Part shown: piece by piece, positions 44,715 to 53,791 of the stretch | Position numbering within the stretch: position 1 is the first letter of the stretch | Layout: each line of letters starts with the position of its first letter | Origin: Opitutaceae bacterium | GTDB lineage: Bacteria > Verrucomicrobiota > Verrucomicrobiia > Opitutales > Opitutaceae | Assembly: GCA_947474995.1 (NCBI GenBank) | Contig: CANJNJ010000001.1 | Coordinates: forward strand, 16,914-80,913 | Direction: 5' to 3' | Length of the DNA stretch: 64,000 nt | The notes under the pieces: generated by a model | What the model saw: only the letters and a program-made list of their open reading frames with translations | Databases searched by the model: none | Told to the model about the DNA's origin: nothing | Position numbers and translations under genes: made by a program

Positions 44715-45053
44715 ATGAAGACTCTTTTTGAAAAAATCATCGCCCGCGAAATCCCGGCCCGGATCGAGCACGAGGACGAACAGTGCATCGTGCTGCATGA
44801 CATCCAGCCGCAGGCGCCGGTCCATCTGCTGATTATCCCCAAGAAGCCCATTCCCCGGATTGGCGAAGCCGGCCCCACGGATGAAGCTCTCCTCGGCCAC
44901 CTTTTGCTGACCGCCAACGTTCTCGCCAAGAAACTCCAGCTCGCCGACGGCTTCCGCCTCGTGGTGAACAACGGCCCCTGCGCCGGCGAATCGGTGCCAC
45001 ACCTGCATGTTCACCTGCTCGCCAAGCGGCAGCTGGCCTGGCCGCCGGGTTGA
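44715..45053 (+). CDS. HIT family (HINT-like) purine nucleoside phosphoramidase
   Basis: 112 residues, the full HINT length. N-terminal TLFEKIIAREIPARIEHEDE, DIQPQAPVHLLIIPKKPIPR and the catalytic histidine triad HLHVHLL near the end (SVPHLHVHLLAKRQLAWPPG). HINT proteins hydrolyse AMP-lysine and similar phosphoramidates. Isolated between repeat elements. Confidence 0.96.
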   Translation: MKTLFEKIIAREIPARIEHEDEQCIVLHDIQPQAPVHLLIIPKKPIPRIGEAGPTDEALLGHLLLTANVLAKKLQLADGFRLVVNNGPCAGESVPHLHVHLLAKRQLAWPPG

Positions 45054-45142
45054 ACGGCCGCACGGCGGGCGGTTGTTTTAAGTTTTAGCTTTGAGCGGTA
45101 AGGGCGGGCCGAGTTCCGACGCGGCCCGCCTCCCCGCCGACC

Positions 45143-46270
45143 CTACCCCCGCGCTTCAAACGTCCCATCCGCGCGCTTGGCCACGAGGCGCTTGAGCTCG
45201 AGCATCAGGAGCGTCACGGAGAGCTGCGCCGCCGTCAGCCCAGTCTGCTCGCCCAGCGCATCGGGTGACAACAGACTCCCGCCCCGGAAGCATTCAAACA
45301 CCTTGGCTTCCTCCGTCGTGAGATTCGCCGGCCGACCGCTCTCGACCTCTGCTTCCTTCTGCGGAATCGCCTGGGGCCGAAAGCCATCGAGGTAATTCAA
45401 CTCGGCCAGCAAATCGTCGATGCTCGTCAGGAGCGTCGCCCCATCACGAATCAGCTGATGACAGCCCGCGCTGGTATTTTGATCGATTCGGCCCGGCACG
45501 GCGAACAGCAAACGTCCCTGCTCGCCCGCGAACCGCGCCGTGATCATGGCCCCGCCATCGACATCACTTTCGACGACGACGATCGCCTCGCACATCCCCG
45601 CGACAATCCGGTTGCGCATCGCGAACGACTGCCGATCCGCTCGCCGGCCGAAGGGAAACTCCGAAAGGATGGCCCCCTCCGCTTCGATCCGCCGGTAAAG
45701 CTCCAGGTTTTCCGGCGGATAAATGAGGTCGATCCCGGTGCCCAGCACCGCGGCGGTTTTGCCGCCCACCGAAAGCGCGCCCTCATGAGCCGCCGTGTCG
45801 ATGCCCCGCGCGAGGCCGCTCACGACGCAAAAACCCAGGCGGCCGAGTTCCATCCCGAATCGCTTCGCCACACTCTGGCCATAGAGCGTCGTCCGCCGCG
45901 AACCCACAATCGCCACGTTGGGCCGCGAAAAATCAAAGCGGCCTTTGCGATACAGCCCGATGGGTGGATCGTGAATTTCTTTCAACAATTTTGGGTAAAC
46001 GGAATCGTCGCTCGTGATGAAGTCCGCGCCGCTCTTCGCCATCCGCTCCTCCTCGCGGGCCAGATCGAAATGCTCCCGCCAGTTCGTGATCGTTTCCGCA
46101 ATCACCGGGCCGACGCCCTTCACGGCCTCCAGTTGGCGCCGCGGCGCCGTCAGGACCGATCGCGGATCGCCCCCGAGTTCCTCGAGCAGCCGGTTGAGCG
46201 TGATGGGCCCGATATTTGGGACGGCATTCAAAACCAGCAGGGCCTGCCGCCCGGTCAGCTCACTGCTCAT
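45143..46270 (-). CDS. dprA: DNA-processing protein DprA
   Basis: 375 residues. DprA loads RecA on incoming single-stranded DNA in natural transformation. N-terminal helix-hairpin-helix region (LEAVKGVGPVIAETITNWRE), Rossmann-fold core with VAIVGSRRTTLYGQSVAKRF, VSGLARGIDTAAHEGAL, VLGTGIDLIYPPENLELYRR, SEFPFGRRADRQSFAMRNRI and GGAMITARFAGEQGRLLFAV, then a C-terminal winged helix (about 310-375). Complete. Confidence 0.97.
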   Translation of the reverse strand: MSSELTGRQALLVLNAVPNIGPITLNRLLEELGGDPRSVLTAPRRQLEAVKGVGPVIAETITNWREHFDLAREEERMAKSGADFITSDDSVYPKLLKEIHDPPIGLYRKGRFDFSRPNVAIVGSRRTTLYGQSVAKRFGMELGRLGFCVVSGLARGIDTAAHEGALSVGGKTAAVLGTGIDLIYPPENLELYRRIEAEGAILSEFPFGRRADRQSFAMRNRIVAGMCEAIVVVESDVDGGAMITARFAGEQGRLLFAVPGRIDQNTSAGCHQLIRDGATLLTSIDDLLAELNYLDGFRPQAIPQKEAEVESGRPANLTTEEAKVFECFRGGSLLSPDALGEQTGLTAAQLSVTLLMLELKRLVAKRADGTFEARG

Positions 46271-46320
46271 GGGCAGAAACTGGCGCCCCGATTCGAGCCG
46301 GCGACATTATTCGCCACCTG

Positions 46321-46351
46321 ATTGGTTCTTGGTCATTTTCCATTGGTCATT
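46321..46351. repeat. Word-type repeat (TTGGTCATT family), second copy
   Basis: ATTGGTTCTTGGTCATTTTC followed by CATTGGTCATT. Same word as at 43505-43540, here upstream of dprA (minus strand). Confidence 0.45.
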
Positions 46352-46473
46352 CGGCCGTGGTCCGTGGTCCCGAAGTCCTTGAGCCCGGATCCTTGCACCG
46401 GCAATCCACCTGAACCCCCAAAATTGGGTATGCCGGCACATCCGCCAAACGGAAGGCCGCGGCACTCTTCGCC

Positions 46474-47187
46474 CTAAACGTCGCCCAGCTGCGGCCGAAG
46501 CACGATCTCCTCGACCACCGTCCGCCGCGAAAGCCGGTAAACATCCAGAAATGCCCGCGCCACATCCTCCGCCGGCATCAGGCGCTCTTTCGCCTTGCCC
46601 GCGCCCGCCCACGACGGCGACCAGGTCGCCCCGGGATACACGCAGCACACGCGCACCCCTTGGTCGCGCAGCTCCGCGCGCATCACCTGGCTCAGCCCGC
46701 TGACGCCAAACTTCGCGGCCGAGTAGCCCGCCCCACCCGGGTAGGCGCCCCGCCCGGCGATGGAGCTCATGTTGAAAATATCACCACGTTTCCGCGCCAT
46801 CATGTCCGGTGCGAAGGCCCGCGACATCAGGAAAACGCTGCGTAAGTTCACGGCGATCATCCGATCAAAATCCGCCACCGGCATTTCGACAAACGGCGCT
46901 CCCGCAAACTTGCCCGCGTTGTTGATCAAAACGTCGACCCGCCCCAGCCGCTTCGCCACCGCCACCTTCAGCGCCGCCACCGCGGTCTCATCGCTCACGT
47001 CGCAGGGGAAGATCTCCGCCTTGGCGCCCAGCTTGCCACACGCGCCGGCCACGGCTATCAGCTTGCGCTCCTGACGTGCCACCAAAGCCAGGCGCACCCC
47101 CGGGACTTCCTTCGCAAAGGTCCGCGCCAAGGCCGCCCCAATACCCTGCGAGGCACCTGTAATCAGAACGATGGGACTGGTGGCCAT
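46474..47187 (-). CDS. Sepiapterin reductase-like SDR
   Basis: 237 residues. SDR with TGASQGIGAALARTF, VLINNAGKF, NMSSIAGRGAYPGG and catalytic Tyr155/Lys159 (YSAAKFG). Two features recall Chlorobium tepidum sepiapterin reductase as I remember it: PGATWSPSW after the catalytic helix and the end LMPAEDVARAF...RRTVVEEIVLRPQLGDV. That enzyme makes L-threo-tetrahydrobiopterin from 6-pyruvoyl-tetrahydropterin. The gene lies downstream of the second PTPS-folE2 pair on the same strand, after a 252-base gap holding repeats, so co-transcription is not certain. The C-terminal motif also occurs in some other SDRs; substrate call is inference. Confidence 0.8.
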   Translation of the reverse strand: MATSPIVLITGASQGIGAALARTFAKEVPGVRLALVARQERKLIAVAGACGKLGAKAEIFPCDVSDETAVAALKVAVAKRLGRVDVLINNAGKFAGAPFVEMPVADFDRMIAVNLRSVFLMSRAFAPDMMARKRGDIFNMSSIAGRGAYPGGAGYSAAKFGVSGLSQVMRAELRDQGVRVCCVYPGATWSPSWAGAGKAKERLMPAEDVARAFLDVYRLSRRTVVEEIVLRPQLGDV

Positions 47188-47194
47188 GCCACCA

Positions 47195-47249
47195 GGATTA
47201 ATTCAGCAGCCAGGAAGCCAAGAGCCAATTCCTGGTTTCCTGGCTTCTG
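47195..47249. repeat. Word-type inverted repeat (GCCAGGAAGCC family)
   Basis: GATTAATTCAGCAGCCAGGA followed by AGCCAAGAGCC on the left and TTCCTGGTTTCCTGGCTTC on the right. A related copy is at 53971-54047 (GATTAATTCAAAAGCCACGA). Lies between folE2 copy 2 and the SDR. Confidence 0.55.
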
Positions 47250-47285
47250 CCTTCCCCGGCTGCAGCGGCCCATCAACTTCCTTGG

Positions 47286-47319
47286 TCGGTCATTCTGCGC
47301 GTTCGCGAAGAATGACCGA
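47286..47319. repeat. Hairpin of CATTCTGCGCG family (family C)
   Basis: CGGTCATTCTGCGCG followed by TTCGCGAAGAATGACCG: outer arms CGGTCATTCT and AGAATGACCG pair perfectly. Related to the perfect inverted repeat at 53792-53864. Confidence 0.55.
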
Positions 47320-47439
47320 AAGGAGAGGGTGCATCCGCAGGAAATATCGAACGCGCCGCCCTGGGTGACCCGTCTCGGAATGCCAGCAATCAACGGACGG
47401 CCGATTTAATCGCACCGCCTTCGCCGCCGGCCAAATTCC

Positions 47440-48420
47440 TCAGCACACGAGCGCGCCGAAATCCATGAAGTTGGCCGTGAACCCACCCTTCACGCCTTTG
47501 CAAATCACGCTCACGGCATCGTGCGAATGCAGCGACTCGAGGTGGGAGCAGGCGATTTGAAAATCGCGAATCCTCCGCTCGGCGTCGAATTCCCGATACA
47601 ACTGCCGCGCCGCGTCCTCGACGAACTTCAGGTGCGCGCCGTTCAGTTCGGCAAAGGCCTGCTCGTCCTCTCGCTTCACCATGACCTGCGTTTCCGTCTG
47701 CAGGGCCTTCAGGCAGAGCGCGTGCACGTCCTCGATCCAGATGCGCCGGCCTTCCGCCTCTTCGAGCACGATGCGGGCCTTGCTCCGCTGCGAATGCGGC
47801 ACGGTGTAAACGCCCCGCGTGTCCCGCGCGTGCTCCGACAACTCGGCCGAGCACGGGCAGGCCGAGGAATAGACAAAGTCGAAATGAATGAACCGCCGCC
47901 ACGTGCCGTCGCGCGTCATCACACCCTCGAAGGCCACGTTGTAGAACTGGTACCCGTCCAGCTCGCTCCGCAGGCTGCGGTGCAGCATCGGATAGGAGAA
48001 GCTCACTTTGAGCCGCGCATCCTTGCTTTTCACGTTGCGCAGGTAGGCCCGCAGGATCTGCCCCATCCATTCGCCGGTGAAGACCGCGTGCTTGTGCTCG
48101 TAGAAGGACCGGACAATCCGGCTCATGTTGATGCCCTTCAGATCCGCCTCGAGCGAAACGGTGCCGGTCACGCTCGCCTCCAGCGTCAGCACCTTCCCTT
48201 TCTTGGTGCGAAACTTCAACGGCAGTTTGAAATTGTGGACGCCCACCTGCTGGATGGGCACGAGCGTGCCATGGACGGCGTCGTGCGCGGCCTCCATCAT
48301 GTCCGGCAGCGTGGCGCGGTAGGCGGCGGTGGCGCGAAATTTTTTGTCGTACCCCCGGGTAATCTTCGGCGCGGCGCCGCTGGCGGAGCGATGCAGGTAC
48401 ATCTGCTTTTTCTTACTCAT
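47440..48420 (-). CDS. folE2: GTP cyclohydrolase FolE2 (type IB), copy 2
   Basis: 326 residues. Same enzyme family as the copy at 7497-8471: [60 protein letters not shown] with the conserved cysteines, [20 protein letters not shown] and [18 protein letters not shown]. All catalytic landmarks are present in both copies, so both should be active. Preceded by a PTPS gene 90 bases upstream and followed by a sepiapterin-reductase-like SDR. FolE2 enzymes tolerate metals other than zinc, which is often the reason for keeping them. Confidence 0.95.
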   Translation of the reverse strand: MSKKKQMYLHRSASGAAPKITRGYDKKFRATAAYRATLPDMMEAAHDAVHGTLVPIQQVGVHNFKLPLKFRTKKGKVLTLEASVTGTVSLEADLKGINMSRIVRSFYEHKHAVFTGEWMGQILRAYLRNVKSKDARLKVSFSYPMLHRSLRSELDGYQFYNVAFEGVMTRDGTWRRFIHFDFVYSSACPCSAELSEHARDTRGVYTVPHSQRSKARIVLEEAEGRRIWIEDVHALCLKALQTETQVMVKREDEQAFAELNGAHLKFVEDAARQLYREFDAERRIRDFQIACSHLESLHSHDAVSVICKGVKGGFTANFMDFGALVC

Positions 48421-48510
48421 GTCGTTTTTGGGTCGAAGCGGGCGGCCGGTTGGTGACGAGAAAAACCGGGCGAGGGCGGCCGCGAGCGCCGCCGGCCGCG
48501 TGGGTTGGAC

Positions 48511-48981
48511 TCAGCCAGCATTGGGCCCGCGGTATTCGGCAAAATTCCGCGGGGTTTCGTAAAGACGTACGCAGTGGAGGTGGCCCGCCGTCAGGCGAGG
48601 TTCGATTTGGTTCCAGAAAGCGATGACCAGGTTTTCCGTGGTGGGAATGATGCCCCGCAGAAAATCGACGTCGGTGTTCAAATTGCGATGATCGCATTTG
48701 TCCGCCACCGCCGCGTGCAGAATTTTCTTCAATTGGGCAAGGTCCAGCACGTAGCCGGTCTCCCGGTCGGGATGCCCGCACACCGTCACCTCGAGCACGT
48801 AGTTGTGGCCGTGCCAGTGCGGATTCGTGCAGAGGCCATAGGTGGCCACGTTCCACCGCTGGCTTTTCGTCGGGTTGTGCAGCCGGTGGGCCGAGTTGAA
48901 GTGCACCTGCCGGGTGATGTAGACCAGGCCCGGCAGAACGCGGGGCACGGCGGGTTGGCGGCGGGCGGATTGGGCAGGCAT
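48511..48981 (-). CDS. 6-pyruvoyl-tetrahydropterin synthase-like protein (COG0720), copy 2
   Basis: 156 residues, clearly paralogous to 8559-9029 (most residues identical by eye from VHFNSAHRL to NFAEY). Zinc His residues in HFNSAHRLHN and HWHGHNY, Cys in YGLCTNPHWHGH (C-x5-HGH), CDHRNLN and ETPRNF. Acts on the FolE2 product. With FolE2 and the sepiapterin-reductase-like SDR downstream it would complete a tetrahydrobiopterin-type path. A QueD role for queuosine remains possible because tgt lies 6 kb away, but the motif spacing argues against it. Confidence 0.9.
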   Translation of the reverse strand: MPAQSARRQPAVPRVLPGLVYITRQVHFNSAHRLHNPTKSQRWNVATYGLCTNPHWHGHNYVLEVTVCGHPDRETGYVLDLAQLKKILHAAVADKCDHRNLNTDVDFLRGIIPTTENLVIAFWNQIEPRLTAGHLHCVRLYETPRNFAEYRGPNAG

Positions 48982-49061
48982 GGAAGGTCACGGGTAGCAC
49001 AAAACGGCGTGCGGTCAAAAACTGATTTGCCGTCCCGGCGACAGCGCGCTTGCTCTCGGCC

Positions 49062-49865
49062 ATGGCGATGCGGTTTTGCATTCTGGGGAGCGGCAGCTCA
49101 GGCAACGCCGCCCTGCTGCACACGGAGGAGTCGCGCGTGCTGGTCGACGCGGGGTTTTCCGCGCGCAAACTCGAAGCGCTGCTGGTCGCGGCCGGCGAAA
49201 CCCTCGGGCGCATCGACGCCGTCTTTCTCACCCACGAGCACGGCGACCACGCCGCGGGCATCGAGGGTCTCAAGAAATTCCCCCACATCCGGATTTTTGC
49301 CAACGACGCCACCGCCCGCGCCGTGCAAACCGGCCTCGGCCACCGCCCCGACTGGCAAATCTTCCAAACGGGCTCGCGGTTTCGCTTTCGCGACCTCGAC
49401 ATCGAGAGCTTCGCGGTCCCGCACGACGCGCAGGAGCCGGTCGGCTTCCGCTTCAGCAGCGGCCACGAGGGCGACCTGCTCGCGCCCCGCCGCTCCCTCG
49501 CCTGGCTGACCGATCTCGGTCACGCGCCGCAGAATGTCCGCGAGTTTATTCGCGAGTGCGACGTCGTGGTGGTCGAGGCCAATCATTGCTCCGAACTGCT
49601 CAAGGCCGACCCGCGGCGCCCGTGGTCGCTGAAGCAGCGCATCAGCGGGCGGCACGGGCATCTGTCCAACGAGGCCGCGCGCGAACTGCTCGCCGACGTC
49701 GCGAGCCCGCGTTGGCGGCGGATTTACCTGATGCACCTGTCACGCGACTGCAATTCGCCCGCCGCCATCGAGCTCGCCCTCGCCGATGTGCGCGTCTCCC
49801 TGCGTTCGTGCGAATTCTCGATCGTCGGCCCCGGGGAAGGCACGCCGTTCTACGAGCTGAGCTGA
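49062..49865 (+). CDS. MBL-fold metallo-hydrolase (YycJ/WalJ-like exonuclease)
   Basis: 267 residues from the ATG at 49062 (an ATG at 49068 is equally possible; a TTG lies at 49050). N-terminal RFCILGSGSSGNAALLHTEE is typical of the YycJ/WalJ group. Metal site THEHGDHAAGIEGL, then HDAQEPVGFRFSSG, WLTDLGHAP, VVVEANHCSELLK, GRHGHLSNEAA and LMHLSRDCNSPAAIELA. Divergently transcribed from PTPS copy 2. Related proteins are 5'-to-3' exonucleases in mismatch repair. Confidence 0.92.
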   Translation: MAMRFCILGSGSSGNAALLHTEESRVLVDAGFSARKLEALLVAAGETLGRIDAVFLTHEHGDHAAGIEGLKKFPHIRIFANDATARAVQTGLGHRPDWQIFQTGSRFRFRDLDIESFAVPHDAQEPVGFRFSSGHEGDLLAPRRSLAWLTDLGHAPQNVREFIRECDVVVVEANHCSELLKADPRRPWSLKQRISGRHGHLSNEAARELLADVASPRWRRIYLMHLSRDCNSPAAIELALADVRVSLRSCEFSIVGPGEGTPFYELS

Positions 49866-49943
49866 GCCCGGTTTCCGCGGACGCGGACCGGCACGGAAAA
49901 ACATTTTCCTGCTATTTTCCGGAGACTGGCCAAATTTCCCCCC

Positions 49944-50525
49944 ATGAAGATTACCGCCCGACTGCCCCGTTTGCTCATCGTCATCCTCGCCTCCTGGCTG
50001 ACCACGGGGTCTGTGGTCGCCAAATCGAGCGTCGAGGAGAAGCGCGCCGAAATCCAAAAAATGCGGGACAGCGTCCTCGCCGAGCTTTACCAGCTCCATC
50101 CGGGCGCCAAGGCCAAGATCACGTCTTCGGTCGGCTACGGCGTCTTCTCCAATGTCGGCGTCAACCTGCTCCTGGCGAGCTTCGCCGGGGGGCACGGCGT
50201 CGTGGTCAAGAAAGGCGTGCTCCGCGATTCCGCGACCTACATGAAAATGGGCTCGGCCGGCCTCGGCTTTGGACTCGGCGTGAAAGATTTCCGCGCGGTC
50301 TTCGTCTTCTCCGACCAGGCCAAGCTCGAGGCCTTCCTCGAAAAAGGCTGGGACTTCAGCGCGCAGGCGGACGCCGCCGCCAAGTCCGACGACAAGGGCG
50401 CTGCCGCCGCCCTCGCGGGCACCGCGCTTCCCGGGGTCGAGGTCTACCAAATAACCAAGAATGGCCTCGCCCTCCAAGCGACGCTCCAGGGCACGAAATA
50501 TTGGAAGGACGACGACCTCAACTAG
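49944..50525 (+). CDS. Secreted SYLF/YSC84-like lipid-binding protein
   Basis: 193 residues with a signal peptide (LPRLLIVILASWLTTGSVVA). The body matches the SYLF (Ysc84 actin-binding-like) domain: KITSSVGYGVFSNVGVNLLL, ASFAGGHGVVVKKGVLRDSA, YMKMGSAGLGFGLGVKDFRA, VFVFSDQAKLEAFLEKGWDF. In eukaryotes the domain binds phosphoinositides; the bacterial role is unknown, presumably in the periplasm. Begins 78 bases after the metallo-hydrolase. Confidence 0.85.
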   Translation: MKITARLPRLLIVILASWLTTGSVVAKSSVEEKRAEIQKMRDSVLAELYQLHPGAKAKITSSVGYGVFSNVGVNLLLASFAGGHGVVVKKGVLRDSATYMKMGSAGLGFGLGVKDFRAVFVFSDQAKLEAFLEKGWDFSAQADAAAKSDDKGAAAALAGTALPGVEVYQITKNGLALQATLQGTKYWKDDDLN

Positions 50526-50547
50526 GGTTTGCGCGCCGCCCAAACCC

Positions 50548-51891
50548 TCAGCGCGCGCCTTTTTTCAGACTCTTCCGGTGGAGGATCGAATACATCATGA
50601 GACCACCGATGATCGGAAACGGGATCAGATAGGGAAAATACCAGCTCCAGCCCTTGTGATCGAGCACCCAGCCCAGGCCTTTGATGCCGATCGCCGCTCC
50701 AAAATATTGAAACGCATCGATCACCCCGGAGGCGAACGCGGCCATCTTGCGGCCACCGATATCCATCGCGGCGGCCGGGCCCAGCAACGAATGGGTTGAG
50801 TTCACCGTAAAGGCGATCGTCACGAAAAAGAAGAGCGCCCAGTTCACCGTCGTCACCTGCGTCGCCGCAACAATCACGACCACTTCGATCACATAGATGC
50901 CCATCGCCACCGGCGCCCGGCGGGAGTGGAAGAAACGATCGGAAATCCAACCGGAGAGCAGCGAACCCGCCGACGCGACAAACGGAATGAGGAAGCCCAG
51001 CCACTGGAACTTCGGCCCCGTCATCTCGAGGTGGTGCACCTCCTGGAAATAGACCGGGAACCATTGGTCGATCGATTGGCGGATGGCACCGGTGCAGGCG
51101 TAGGCTCCCGCCATGATCCAGACGATCGGATTGCTGACGATAATCTTGAACACCGTGCCAATCTCGGTCCGCACGTCCGGGTCCGCATGATCCGCCTCGC
51201 CCGGGAACAGATTTTTGTAGCCGATCTCCTCTGGTGTGTCCTTGACGACAATCGCCAGCACGATGGCCACCAACGTCGCCACGCCCGCCGGGATCCAAAA
51301 CAGCCAGCGCCAATGTTGGGCCGGCACGTGCCACATGCCGAGGAAGACAAACCCCGCGAGCAGCGCCGGCAGGAGCTTGTTCGCGAGCAACCGCCCGAGG
51401 TTAATCATGAAGCCGAAAATCCCGGCGAACGTGCCGCGCTCGTTTTCACTGAACCACGAGCTGTTGATCTTGATGAACCCCGGCGCGCCAAAGGACTGCA
51501 CATAGCCGTTGATGCCCCAGAGCAGCGAGAAAAGGGAAAGCAGGCCCCAGAACGAGGCGGCCCCGAACAAGAGATTCACGCCAATGGTGCCGGCCGCTCC
51601 GATCAGCATGGCCCGCTTGCCGCCAATCCGATCCGTGATCAAGCCGTTGAGCATCTGGCCGCAGCCGTACGCCACGAAGTTCCAGGACAAAATCGTGCTC
51701 ATGTCCGACTTCGTGAAGCCAAATTCATCCGCGATCGCCTTGTTCGCGTAGGAAAAATTGTACCGGCACAAGTAATAGCTCGTGTACATCAGGCCGACCA
51801 CCGCCCAATTCAGCCCGCGACGTGGACGGAAACCTGGTGGCAGCACCGCCGGCGCAGTGCGAAGGCCCGGCGAGGCGGAGGACGAACTCAT
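50548..51891 (-). CDS. MFS transporter, organophosphate:phosphate antiporter (GlpT/UhpT) family
   Basis: 447 residues from the ATG at 51891; the frame is open upstream but the extension is not protein-like. Twelve hydrophobic segments. OPA-family features: LNWAVVGLMYTSYYLCRYNF with the YxxYYLCRxN motif, GQMLNGLITDRIGGKRAMLI, WGINGYVQSFGAPGFIKINS and SSWFSENERGTFAGIFG. Exchanges sugar phosphates or glycerol-3-phosphate for phosphate. Convergent with the SYLF gene. Confidence 0.93.
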   Translation of the reverse strand: MSSSSASPGLRTAPAVLPPGFRPRRGLNWAVVGLMYTSYYLCRYNFSYANKAIADEFGFTKSDMSTILSWNFVAYGCGQMLNGLITDRIGGKRAMLIGAAGTIGVNLLFGAASFWGLLSLFSLLWGINGYVQSFGAPGFIKINSSWFSENERGTFAGIFGFMINLGRLLANKLLPALLAGFVFLGMWHVPAQHWRWLFWIPAGVATLVAIVLAIVVKDTPEEIGYKNLFPGEADHADPDVRTEIGTVFKIIVSNPIVWIMAGAYACTGAIRQSIDQWFPVYFQEVHHLEMTGPKFQWLGFLIPFVASAGSLLSGWISDRFFHSRRAPVAMGIYVIEVVVIVAATQVTTVNWALFFFVTIAFTVNSTHSLLGPAAAMDIGGRKMAAFASGVIDAFQYFGAAIGIKGLGWVLDHKGWSWYFPYLIPFPIIGGLMMYSILHRKSLKKGAR

Positions 51892-52239
51892 TGGTCCGGC
51901 GTTGTAGACGAAAAGTAACCGGCTGCACGGAAATTCCATGGCCAGCCGGAACCGAGCCGTTTCACCCGGAGCGCGCGGAGGAAACCAACGAAAAGGCCTG
52001 ATTCCTGGCCCACTCCGCTTTCTGCGCGACTTCGCCTGGGCCAGGGTTTGGCAATTGGACGGAATGGTCTCATTCCGTCCCTTCGTCATCAATTTGCGGG
52101 CCCAATTCCGTTTCGCCGCGTCTTGCCCGTGGACCTCGTTTCTCGGTCGTGCGACGCAAAACAATCTGCGTCATCGTCGAAGAAATGATGGCCACGACCC
52201 TTGCTGATGCGGCCCGTTTCCTGCATCCACCAATCATCC

Positions 52240-53664
52240 ATGAGCGCTGCCGACTCCATCCGCCGAACCAAAATCATCTTCACCCTCGGTCCCGCGACCG
52301 AGAGTGAGGCCATGCTTGAACAACTGTTCCGCGCCGGCGCCGACGTCGTCCGGCTCAACATGGCCCACGCCAAGCACGATTGGACCCGCAGCATCATTCG
52401 CCGCATTCGGGAGGTCAGCAAACGCGTGGATCGGGAAGTGGCCATCATGATGGACATCAAGGGGCCCGAGATTCGCACGGGCGATCTCAGCATCCCGATC
52501 GAGCTGAAAGCGGGCGAAATCTTCGACTTCACCGTCAAGTCCGGCACCAGCGCCGAGGAGATTCGCTCCGTCGACGTCAATTACAAGGACTTGGTCAAGG
52601 ACATCAACATCGGCGACACCGTGCTCGTCGACAACGGACTCCTGCAGCTCGAGGTGCTGTCCAAGGATGAGGCCCGCATCCGCTGCCGTGTGCTCATTCC
52701 CGGCGAGTTGCGTTCGCGCCGGCACATCAACCTGCCGGGCGTAAAGGTCAATCTGCCGGCCTTCACCGAGAAGGATCGCGCCGATGCCACCGTCGGCCTG
52801 GAAGAGGGCATCGATTTTCTCGCGCTGTCCTTTGTGCGCGCGGCAAAGGACATCGAGTTGCTACGGGAATTTCTCGTCGAGAAGAAATCCAAGGTTCGGA
52901 TCATCGCCAAAATCGAGGACCAGTCGGCCATCGACAACCTCGACGAAATCGTCGGCGCCTGCGACGGCCTGATGGTCGCGCGCGGCGACCTCGGCATCGA
53001 ATGTCCGTTCGAGGAGCTCCCCATCATCCAACGCCGCGCCGTCCGGGCGTGTCTCGCGCAAGGCCGGCCCGTGATCGTGGCGACGCACATGCTCGAATCC
53101 ATGATCTCCCAGCCCGTGCCCACCAGGGCGGAAATCACCGATGTGGCGAATGCCGTCTTCGAACAGGCGGACTGCGTCATGCTCTCCGGCGAAACTGCCA
53201 CGGGCAAATATCCGCTCGAGTGTGTGCGGATGCTCGACGTCATCGCGCGACGGATCGAGCTCGAGGAAATTTCCTCCAACAGTTTCCCCGTCGTGTTCAC
53301 CGGCGAGCGGATGAAGGTGCTGCACTCGGCCGTGACCCTCGCGAACGAGCTGCCCCACTCGAAAATCCTCACCTTCACCCGGCACGGCTTCATGGCCCAG
53401 GGCCTGGCGCTCTTGCGCCCCGCGCGTTCGTGCATTCTCGCCGTCACGCCGTCATTGGAGGTTTTCCGCCACATGCGCCTGCTGCGGGCGGTCGAGCCCT
53501 ACCTGATGCCGCTCGCCTCCGATCCCAACGAGACGATTGAGCACGCCATCTCGCTCCTCCGCCGCGAAGGCCGGCTCGTGTCCGGCGACAAGGTCGTCAT
53601 CGCCACCGACATCCTCGCGATGGATCGCCTCGTCGACAGCGTGCAGTTGCGGACCGTCCAGTAG
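52240..53664 (+). CDS. pyk: Pyruvate kinase
   Basis: 474 residues from the ATG at 52240 (MSAADSIRRTKIIFTLGPAT); an upstream ATG at 52201 would add 13 residues. Last glycolytic step, PEP plus ADP to pyruvate plus ATP. ADVVRLNMAHAKHDW, IMMDIKGPEIRTGDLS, B-domain about 70-165, active-site KIEDQSAIDNLDEIVGACDG, MVARGDLGIECPFEELPIIQ, THMLESMISQPVPTRAEITD and MLSGETATGKYPLECVRML. The C-domain ends with GDKVVIATDI. In place of the common FSHG the first motif reads MAHA, as in some type II enzymes. Confidence 0.97.
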   Translation: MSAADSIRRTKIIFTLGPATESEAMLEQLFRAGADVVRLNMAHAKHDWTRSIIRRIREVSKRVDREVAIMMDIKGPEIRTGDLSIPIELKAGEIFDFTVKSGTSAEEIRSVDVNYKDLVKDINIGDTVLVDNGLLQLEVLSKDEARIRCRVLIPGELRSRRHINLPGVKVNLPAFTEKDRADATVGLEEGIDFLALSFVRAAKDIELLREFLVEKKSKVRIIAKIEDQSAIDNLDEIVGACDGLMVARGDLGIECPFEELPIIQRRAVRACLAQGRPVIVATHMLESMISQPVPTRAEITDVANAVFEQADCVMLSGETATGKYPLECVRMLDVIARRIELEEISSNSFPVVFTGERMKVLHSAVTLANELPHSKILTFTRHGFMAQGLALLRPARSCILAVTPSLEVFRHMRLLRAVEPYLMPLASDPNETIEHAISLLRREGRLVSGDKVVIATDILAMDRLVDSVQLRTVQ

Positions 53665-53791
53665 CGCCACACCGGCGAATTCAACCCGGAATCCGCGATG
53701 GGCGCGTGGCCCGCTGCGGGAGAAGCGGGAGTTTCCCGGACTTTACCCCTCTGTCCGTCCCGGCTCTCTCCAGACTGGGTGAAAAGTCTTC

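Noticed and set aside
48511..48981. QueD of queuosine synthesis next to tgt
   Set aside because: tgt is 6 kb away on the same strand, but no queC or queE is in the window and the C-x5-HGH spacing fits PTPS better. Kept only as the alternative call.
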